Shown here piece after piece: positions 9,259 to 16,352 of a stretch of DNA of 28,238 bases (position 1 is its first letter; each line of letters opens with the position of its first letter). The stretch spans positions 1-28,238 of the forward strand of contig JASANZ010001971.1 of assembly GCA_030849805.1 (NCBI GenBank), written 5' to 3'. A program made the position numbers and the translations under genes. A model generated the notes under the pieces. That model did not search any database. It saw only the letters and a program-made list of their open reading frames with translations, and was not told the DNA's origin. The DNA comes from Sergeia podlipaevii. Taxonomy: Eukaryota; Euglenozoa; Kinetoplastea; Trypanosomatida; Trypanosomatidae.

Positions 9259-11400
9259 CTAAGAGCCTCCGCTTCCATCAGAGTTGCTACCACCCTTCCT
9301 TGGCTTCTTCTTTCCTTTCTTCCGTCCACGCGATCGTTGCCGGCCGTCACTTCTCCTCCCGTGAGCAGCCTCCATATCCATCTCTTGCTCTCTCTCACTG
9401 GATTCATTCCTGTGGTGCGCCGGTGTTGATACTGCTGTTGCTGTGCCACTAGTCGCATATGAAGCTCTGCGTGGTCGCGCTGTGGCCTGCGGTGAGGTTG
9501 GCAGCCTTCCACCGGACCTCGCGCTATCCAGTGACGGGAATGCAGCCTTGGTGGTGCTCGGGCGGGACTCCACAGACGAGAAGGAATGAATACGCCTTAT
9601 GCGAGGGGAGGACGTGGCACCAGTGAGTGGTGGCTCCGCAGTACCAAGCACTTGCCACATAATGCCGCTGTCCTCAAAATTATGATCAATGATGTCCACA
9701 GTGCTCTGGTCCCGCCGCCGCTGCCGCTGCTGACGCGGACTCCTAATGTGCGAAGCGCCTCCTCGATGGCCACTGCAACGTTGCCCTAACTTTCGCGGGG
9801 ACATCTTGCTATGTGTGAAGCGCGTGTTCATAGAATTAGGCGAGTACATATCAGTGACCTCGAGACTCGTAAGCGTCTCCATGCCGTATTGCTCACTCTC
9901 CGGAGTCGGCGGACGTGCGTTCTGCTGAGAGAAGCACAAAGGGTTCTTCAGGCCTTCATCGAACGTTGGGGTTGCTGCGTCATAAGTGTCCCTATCGGGC
10001 ATACCTCGTACCACTTTATCTTCCTCACAGTCTTCCTCTCTGAAGGCACTCTCAGCATTGTCATAATCATCGATACTCACAAAGCCTCTTCGTGAGTTCT
10101 TACAAGACCTCTCCTCATCGTCAGGCACCTCCCACACGACATATTCCCCGTAGTCATCAAGGTCCTCCATGGTACTGTCACGCTTTGTGTAGTAGGAAGT
10201 GCTATATGGAGACCCTGGCTGTGTCGAAGGGCCATCCTGCTGAAGAATGATACCCTCTAGCCTTGTCCAAGATACGGAATGAGCTGCCGCGCCGTGTGCT
10301 GCGTCGCGACTACCACCGCTTCTTGCGGATAAAGAATGACTACGGCGTACCTCCACGGGGTGCTGCTTTGGTGGATAGCACAGGTAGAGTCCGGATATAG
10401 AGGCGAGTGGAAGCGGGAACAAGGCGAGCACGAGGAACACGGTCGAGGCAAGCAGTAGCGAGAAGCTCTCTCGACGCTTCACGATAAGATAAACATAAGT
10501 GTGCCTGTCAAGACTTATGTAGCTCTTGGTAAGCTTGGTGAAGTACATGGACATACTCATCAGACACACCACAAGTGCAAGTAGCGCAACAAGAAGCAGA
10601 ATGAAGAGGGACATACCTATGCGTTTCTCAAGGATGCGACGCTTCCGTTCACGCTTTGTGTAGTAGCCAGGCCCGTATTGACACTCCGCCCTCGTCGACT
10701 CCTCCATGTCACTGCGGCGTTCGTTCTCGTGTGCAATACGTAAATAAACGTAGGTGCTAGCGAGTGCCATGCTCGCGAGCAAAAGCACTATTTCAATAAT
10801 GGCTGTGGCGCGTGCTAAGGAGAGGGTTGAGTTCGACACGTGCATTGGGACAAGTTTGTTAATGTTTTTCCACATGGGCAAGTGGATAATGCCCGCTGGC
10901 CCAGCGTTGACCTCAGCAATGGGGACGAACATAGCAACAAAGGAGAGAGTAAGGGAAATAAAAGTAAAGAAACACGTAACGGCGCGACCGACAATGTTCC
11001 GACGATACTGATCCTTAGACGCTAGATAAGGCATGATGAACACAATACCGTCCTGCCTCCGCTGGTGTTGCAGAGCGCGCAGCGACTCCTGCATTGTGGC
11101 CGTCGCCGTGGCGCTTAACGGCGCCACCGGTGGAGCGCTGCCGCTGCTGCCGGTCTGAGCGGTAGGCCCGTTCGCGGCTGCGCGGGTGTGTCTAGCTTCT
11201 TGAGGAGGTCGCGGCGCTGGCTGCTCCTGGCCGCGACGACCCCTTCTGAAAGGAGAGACTTGAGAGGACTGTTGAGGAGGACGCTGAGGTGAGCGATGCG
11301 GAGAGTGTCGCCTTCGCTGTGGGTCAACAGCGGGGGATGCTAATTGGCCTGTTTGTATAGACGGAGGCTGATCCACGGCCTGTTGAGTCACAGACTGCAT
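9259..11400 (-). CDS. Diverged four-transmembrane family protein (member 3) with long tails
   Basis: The 713-residue protein runs from the ATG complementing 11398-11400 to TAG at 9259-9261. A disordered Pro/Gln/Arg-rich N-terminus of about 120 residues leads to PYLASKDQYRRNIVGRA (124-140), which matches the pre-TM1 sequence of member 1. Hydrophobic segments lie at about 138-161, 199-221, 262-285 and 313-341. The loop between TM1 and TM2 has a possible glycosylation site (N190) and no cysteine. After TM2 comes RIAHENERRSDMEESTRAE (221-239), equivalent to the HE motif of the other two, and only a few residues later YYTKRERKRR (246-255), equivalent to FYxxxERHRRR. The roughly 75-residue acidic insert of members 1 and 2 is therefore absent. 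A C-terminal tail of about 370 residues is Ser/Pro/Arg-rich, repeats YYTKR at 403-407, and ends in a basic KK/RK cluster and Gly/Ser. Function unknown. Confidence 0.85.
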   Translation of the reverse strand: MQSVTQQAVDQPPSIQTGQLASPAVDPQRRRHSPHRSPQRPPQQSSQVSPFRRGRRGQEQPAPRPPQEARHTRAAANGPTAQTGSSGSAPPVAPLSATATATMQESLRALQHQRRQDGIVFIMPYLASKDQYRRNIVGRAVTCFFTFISLTLSFVAMFVPIAEVNAGPAGIIHLPMWKNINKLVPMHVSNSTLSLARATAIIEIVLLLASMALASTYVYLRIAHENERRSDMEESTRAECQYGPGYYTKRERKRRILEKRIGMSLFILLLVALLALVVCLMSMSMYFTKLTKSYISLDRHTYVYLIVKRRESFSLLLASTVFLVLALFPLPLASISGLYLCYPPKQHPVEVRRSHSLSARSGGSRDAAHGAAAHSVSWTRLEGIILQQDGPSTQPGSPYSTSYYTKRDSTMEDLDDYGEYVVWEVPDDEERSCKNSRRGFVSIDDYDNAESAFREEDCEEDKVVRGMPDRDTYDAATPTFDEGLKNPLCFSQQNARPPTPESEQYGMETLTSLEVTDMYSPNSMNTRFTHSKMSPRKLGQRCSGHRGGASHIRSPRQQRQRRRDQSTVDIIDHNFEDSGIMWQVLGTAEPPLTGATSSPRIRRIHSFSSVESRPSTTKAAFPSLDSARSGGRLPTSPQATARPRRASYATSGTATAVSTPAHHRNESSEREQEMDMEAAHGRRSDGRQRSRGRKKGKKKPRKGGSNSDGSGGS
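10178..10666. repeat. Pair of identical 18-base copies inside member 3
   Basis: The 18-base sequence TCACGCTTTGTGTAGTAG occurs at 10178-10195 and again at 10649-10666. Both encode YYTKR followed by Glu or Asp on the minus strand, once just before TM3 and once in the C-terminal tail. It may be a small copied motif or chance. Confidence 0.7.
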
Positions 11401-11614
11401 TATATGTATTCAGGAGTTCAAACAGAATTCACACAATAAAAATGTTTTTTTTTTTAAATCGCCAGAAGAGATTGAGCCCTCCTTTTATTTCACTTTTTTC
11501 TCTGCTGTTCTTTTTTTATGAAAGTGCGTTTCTATTTGATGTGTACACGTGATTTTCTTTTTCTGCCTTTCTTTCTTAAGCAGCAGTTTATAGATGCTTC
11601 TATTGATTTCAGGA

Positions 11615-11646
11615 CTTCAGAAGGGAAAAAAAAAGAAGAAGAAGAA
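11615..11646 (-). promoter_or_regulatory. Pyrimidine tract and candidate trans-splice acceptor for member 3
   Basis: On the minus strand a long TTC/T-rich tract (complement of 11620-11646) is followed by AG at 11616-11615, giving a 5' UTR of about 214 bases. This is the strongest tract upstream of the gene. Confidence 0.55.
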
Positions 11647-11920
11647 TGAAAAAACTACCTTTCCCCCCCTTCCTCTTTACATATGTATATAGAGGTATTA
11701 TCCCTCTGTATACTATAGAATCCAAAAATAAAAATAAAAAAAATTACAAACAAATGCAACGATGAAAGGGAGAGAGAGAAAGAAAGAAAGAAAGAGAAAG
11801 AGAAAGAAAGAGCCCCTGTCTTCTGTTAAATAATAATAATAATAACAAATTAATGATTTATCAAACAAGACTTAAGCATAACAACAATAAGAATAAAAAG
11901 AAAGAGACACACCGCAGAAA

Positions 11921-11942
11921 CACACACACACACACACACACA
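11921..11942. repeat. (CA)n microsatellite
   Basis: Eleven CA units in a row in spacer DNA. Confidence 0.85.
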
Positions 11943-12389
11943 GTATATCAACAGAGCAATATTTTTTTCGCTTATAAGACACACAGCTGACTTTCCAAAT
12001 GTTTAAAAATATTTTTTAAAAAAAATTAGTACACAAGAAAAAAAAAAAAGAAAAAAAAGTTCGTAAACAGTATGTGTATCTATAACCTTTCTTTGTGTGC
12101 TGGCTGGCACCTACTAGAATATATATATAAAGGAAAAGAAAAGTTCATATAGAAAGAGAGAAATAGAGGCACACAATGTATTTATGAGAGAGAGAAAGAG
12201 GCTATATGCGAACCGAGATGGAGAGAAGAGGTAAATCATAAAGAAAGAAGCAAAGCCAGACTGCAAACTAAATAATGTAACCATTCATTGTATGTGTATA
12301 ATTTTTCTGTAATGGGGGAAGCACGATAAGTGTGTACAGACAAAAAAACAAATTATGTGGAAACGACAAAACGATTAGAATTATAGCAA

Positions 12390-12420
12390 ATATATATATA
12401 TAATAATAATAATAATAATA
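12390..12420. repeat. Compound (TA)n(AAT)n microsatellite
   Basis: A TA run passes into about six AAT units. Simple repeat within the presumed 3' UTR of the COQ10-like gene. Confidence 0.8.
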
Positions 12421-12880
12421 GACATAGCAGTCGTCTTTCTCTCATCAGCATGATGCTCGTGCGTGTGCAGACGTGCTAGCTGAACAGACATGTCCAGATA
12501 ATATACGAGAAACCAAAGAAAGAAAAAAAAGGGAAAAAGAAATATGCTTCGTTGGTTGCAACATATAAAGATACAACAACAATAGTAATAATAGTCATAA
12601 AAGCTACCATGAGGGGGTCACTACTGATTATGCCAAGTGCCGCCACACTTCAGTTCACTCATCCAAACCAAAGCAAAAATAGAAGGGAAGGTAAAGAGAA
12701 AAGGACCACAACGAAAACAAAAACAATAGTTTAAAAACTTGTGTTACCTTCCGTAGCTTTTGAAACAATAACAGCAATATATATATTCGTCCAATTATCT
12801 CTTGACTTCTTCACTCACTAATTATGTTTTTTTTTTAATTCTCTCCAAAAAAAAAATTTGCCCTCTCTTTCCAACTTCTA

Positions 12881-14338
12881 CTACGCAGTTGTGAGAGGAA
12901 GCGCCTGCTTCATAGCTGACGGCGGTCCATACAACGCCTCGCACCTCCGCTCAAAGCTGCGCGTCATCACAGGGACGATATTCGACATGAGCAACTTGCT
13001 ATGCATGGGGTTCTTAAACTCAAAAGACACCGCAAACGTGACTTCCACCTCATTGGGTTTTCCTGGTACCTCTGCAAAATCCCACTCGCACCTCAAGTTG
13101 TTCAACACAGACTTCCGCGCCGCACTCGTGGCGCTATGCGCGGCCCTGCGCAGCAGTGAGAGCACACCACCACCACCATCACTGGCACTTTCATCCTTGC
13201 CTGCAGCGGGTACTTCACCGTCGCCTGCGTCTGGGTCGTACAACTCAGCGATGATCTTCTGGCCAGGAATCAGCGTCACCTGCGAAGTGTACTCCTCACT
13301 AAGGAGGAAAATCCCCACCAATAACGTGGCGGTCATCTCCGCAGCTTCAATCGTAGTCGTCGTCGTTCCAGCAGCAGCAGCAGGCGCGCTGCTCGAGTTG
13401 CCATCATTATTATTGCCTTTAGTAGTGGTGGTGATGGTGGTGGTGATGTGATGGGCATTACTGTCCAGCTTGATAGGACGTGTGGAGTGTACGGTGGACG
13501 CTAAGCACCAAGGAAGAAAGTTCTTATACTGCGCTACATCCGCGACCACGTCAAAGAACTCCGCAAGAGACCAGCCCACGGTACAGTGCTCACGATATAC
13601 CTGCTGGTGCCCCGTGGCATGAGTCCCCGCACTGTTGCTCTTGCCGCTGTCTTTGCCAGCTCTAGTGTTACTGTTATGCTGGCTGCTGCTTGTCGCAGCC
13701 TCTCTCGGCACCGCCTGTGCGTTACGAGCGGCGATAACTGCCTCCGCCTTCGCTACCGTGATGCTCTCTGGGCTGGCTGCAGCTGCAACAGCAGGCGACT
13801 GGGTGGCTCGAAGGGCACCAGAGGTCGCGGTGGTGGGAGAGGTCGTGGCTGCACCGCTGGAGTTGCCAACGCTGACGCCGACGCCGCTGCGCCTCGCTAA
13901 GAGGCGTGAGAGGTCCATCGGGGCCGCTGCAGCTGGTAACGGCGGAGAACGAAAAGAAGAAGAAGCAGCAGAAGTGGTGGCATCGATACTGTTCACTAAA
14001 GCCTTCGCATCTCCATCGTTCCTCCCTCCTCCTCCTGCTGCTGCTGCTGCCGCCACTGTATTTGTCTTTGCCACTTGTGCATTGACGTTTACGTAGTTGA
14101 TGGCCCGGTTACTCCTATTTAGGCTTCCAAACGGTCGTGCATCGCCGGCTGAGGGGGGAGCTGGAGGTCGCAAAGGAGCCAGCGGAGAAACAACTTTTGG
14201 GGTAGGCGGAGTGAAGGTGTCAGCACCAGGAAAGGGGAAGAAAAACCGCTTGCTGCACTGTAAGGTTGAGATGTCCTTGTGATTTCCACCGTAGCTAAAT
14301 GGCGCGCGGCTTGTTAGAGACCTGCATGGAGTGAGCAT
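12881..14338 (-). CDS. COQ10: COQ10-like coenzyme Q-binding START-domain protein, mitochondrial
   Basis: COQ10 proteins bind coenzyme Q in the inner mitochondrial membrane and are needed for its normal synthesis and use in respiration. The 485-residue protein runs from the ATG complementing 14336-14338 to TAG at 12881-12883. The N-terminus (MLTPCRSLTSRAPFSYGG) has Arg and Ser but no acidic residue, as in a mitochondrial presequence. About 220 residues of Ala/Ser/Thr/Gly low complexity follow. The domain begins near residue 247: FFDVVADVAQYKNFLPWC (261-278), then LLVGIFLLSEEYTSQVTL (339-356), then LRCEWDF (415-421), VTFAVSFEFKNP (433-444) and SFERRCEALYG (461-471), all in family order. Two low-complexity insertions interrupt it, about 292-333 and 370-411, so it is far longer than the usual proteins of roughly 200-250 residues. 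The assignment rests on recognised motifs and is firm; the effect of the insertions is not known. Confidence 0.92.
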   Translation of the reverse strand: MLTPCRSLTSRAPFSYGGNHKDISTLQCSKRFFFPFPGADTFTPPTPKVVSPLAPLRPPAPPSAGDARPFGSLNRSNRAINYVNVNAQVAKTNTVAAAAAAGGGGRNDGDAKALVNSIDATTSAASSSFRSPPLPAAAAPMDLSRLLARRSGVGVSVGNSSGAATTSPTTATSGALRATQSPAVAAAASPESITVAKAEAVIAARNAQAVPREAATSSSQHNSNTRAGKDSGKSNSAGTHATGHQQVYREHCTVGWSLAEFFDVVADVAQYKNFLPWCLASTVHSTRPIKLDSNAHHITTTITTTTKGNNNDGNSSSAPAAAAGTTTTTIEAAEMTATLLVGIFLLSEEYTSQVTLIPGQKIIAELYDPDAGDGEVPAAGKDESASDGGGGVLSLLRRAAHSATSAARKSVLNNLRCEWDFAEVPGKPNEVEVTFAVSFEFKNPMHSKLLMSNIVPVMTRSFERRCEALYGPPSAMKQALPLTTA

Positions 14339-14343
14339 GGCAG

Positions 14344-14376
14344 CTCAAAACAAACAAACAACAACAACAAAAAAGT
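14344..14376 (-). promoter_or_regulatory. Pyrimidine tract and candidate trans-splice acceptor for the COQ10-like gene
   Basis: On the minus strand a T/G tract made of TTG units (complement of about 14347-14374) ends in AG at 14345-14344. The 5' UTR would be only five bases before the ATG at 14338. AGs further upstream could be used instead and would give a normal leader. Confidence 0.45.
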
Positions 14377-14488
14377 ATGAATATCTTTCCTTTTTTTTTG
14401 TCCTCTGGTTCGCTTGCCTCCACACTTTTAAATATATTTATATATAGGTAGATAAACAGGCCTTCGTGTTGTCTGTAGATATGTCAAT

Positions 14489-14511
14489 TGTGTGTGTGTG
14501 TGTGTGTGTGT
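14489..14511. repeat. (TG)n microsatellite
   Basis: Eleven TG units in a row, in spacer DNA upstream of the COQ10-like start. Confidence 0.85.
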
Positions 14512-14681
14512 CAGAATATTTTTTTTTTTTAAGTTGCACAACGATAGGGCCAAAGACAACAGAAAAAAAAATAAGAAAAAAAGGGTAGGAATTATATCTA
14601 GTACTCCTAACGCTTGTAACAATAGAATGAACTGCTATTGTTGTTAATACACTAATTATAACTAGTAGTTTGCCCAACTTC

Positions 14682-14689
14682 TTCTCTCC

Positions 14690-14737
<48 letters not shown>
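14682..14737. repeat. Compound (CT)n(TA)n microsatellite, copy A
   Basis: A CT tract of about 30 bases joins directly to a TA tract of about 26 bases. The same composition and order recurs about 550 bases further on in the same spacer. Confidence 0.85.
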
Positions 14738-15232
14738 TGCCACTACCTTGTGGATGCTATGAATATGTAAACGTGTGGTCTCTCTCTCTCTCTCACTGTC
14801 TCTTTCCTTTTTTTTTCTTTTTGCAAAAAGATATCTCCGTCAATAATTTCCAGTTGCAAGAGAGAACAATAATAATAATTATAAAAAATAATTATAAAGA
14901 AGAGCAACGGGAAGAGCGAGTGGGGGCGCTACTAACCTACTGAGGCACTAAAGATAAATGTAAACGTATAAAGTAAAACAAAAAAGAACAAAGAAATGTG
15001 AAAGAAGAATTTGGGGGAAGAAGAAAAGAAAAAAAAAAGAGATAGAGAGAGTGAGAGAGTGAGTGAGTGATAAAGGAGAACGCCTAGAGCTACTGAGATG
15101 AAAGAAAGAATTCAATACCAACCATATAGATAGATATATGCATTTAGAGTTGTTGTTCGCCCAGAAAGGAAAAAAAAAAGTTCTTTTTTTTTTGTTGTTG
15201 TTGTTGTTTGCGTGGATAACTCTTGACTTGCT

Positions 15233-15233
15233 G

Positions 15234-15270
<37 letters not shown>
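15233..15270. repeat. Compound (CT)n(TA)n microsatellite, copy B
   Basis: A CT tract of about 18 bases joins directly to a TA tract of about 20 bases, in the same orientation as the copy at 14682-14737. Confidence 0.85.
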
Positions 15271-15440
15271 CGGGGCTAACCCAGAATGTGGTATTGGCAC
15301 ACACACATTGCACATCGTGAAGAAAAAGTTGATTACAAAGTAAAAAGATAACAATAGAATCAAAAGAAAGGAGGAGGAGAAAAAAAAATACATCTATATT
15401 TTTCCATATTCTTTCTCTCCTTTTGTGTTGTTCTCATTCA

Positions 15441-15441
<1 letters not shown>

Positions 15442-15473
<32 letters not shown>
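15442..15473. repeat. (CA)n microsatellite
   Basis: About sixteen CA units, the longest CA run in the window. Confidence 0.85.
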
Positions 15474-15475
<2 letters not shown>

Positions 15476-16352
15476 TTCTTTTTTTACATCAGGTTCCCTC
15501 CAGAGCTTTTACGCGTGCACACACAACGCACTCATATATGATGGATATAGATACGAAATATCTCGATGTCGAGAACATAGAAAGAAAAGGGATGAGATAT
15601 GTGCTCCACCGCTTTTTTAAAATTTATTGTTCCTTCGTAACATTTTTCTCTTCCTACATGCACGCACATACACACAAAAAAAAAAGGAAGAAGAAGTGTG
15701 TGCCTGTAAGTGAGAGTACAAACGCCATTAAACAAACAAAAAAAAAACATAATAAAAAAAAAAGAATAACAGAAAAGGAGAAAAAAGGACAAACAAAAAA
15801 AAGATAATACAGGTAGTAATGTAAGGAATAAAAGCAGTAGTCACAAAAAAAGAGCTATAAATTTTTGTAACATCACTACAGCTTGTACTTGCACGTATAC
15901 ACACAGAGAAAGAGAGAGAAAAAGATAAAGAGGGGGACAAAGACGCAATTATTGCTGCTGTCACGGCCCCTTCTTCTTAGCCTTTACAGTCTCTCTCCCA
16001 ATGCCTGCGTAGATAAAGCTAAGGATAAGTTTTTGCTTTTTTTCTTTCTGTTGTCTGCTTTTATTTCTTTTTTTCGTGTTATTCAGCTTTGCGTTACATC
16101 GGTTTCAAAAAGGTAGTTTCCCTCTCCCCTTCTCCAGCTTTTCCATACTTAATTTTTTTTTTTTGGAAAAAGCCGCTAGGTGTACATAACTCTAATGTTG
16201 TATTTATAGATATGTGTGTGCATGTAGCGTGTCAGCACATACGCAAGCAATCCGTCTCACCCCCCAAAAAAAAACTTCAAGCTGTAGATTTCAAATATGT
16301 GTCATACTTTGTTGCTGTGTGTGTGTGTGTATGTGTGCAGGTGTCTTAGCAT

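Larger units (their letters stand above)
11401..12880. other. Intergenic region between member 3 and the COQ10-like gene
   Basis: About 1.5 kb without a convincing gene. It should hold the 3' UTR of the COQ10-like gene and the leader of member 3. It contains GAAA/AG-rich stretches, a (CA)n repeat at 11921-11942, TA and AAT repeats at 12390-12420 and several A or T runs. Confidence 0.65.
14339..16352. other. Intergenic region between the COQ10-like and coiled-coil genes
   Basis: About 2 kb without a convincing gene. It should contain the 3' UTR of the coiled-coil gene and the leader of the COQ10-like gene. It is dense in microsatellites, including two very similar compound CT/TA repeats at about 14682-14737 and 15233-15270, TG at 14489-14511, CA at 15442-15473, and many A runs around 15670-15810. 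Confidence 0.65.

Noticed and set aside
12858..13451. A 197-codon plus-strand frame over the COQ10-like gene
   Set aside because: It is antisense to a gene with clear domain motifs and has none of its own.
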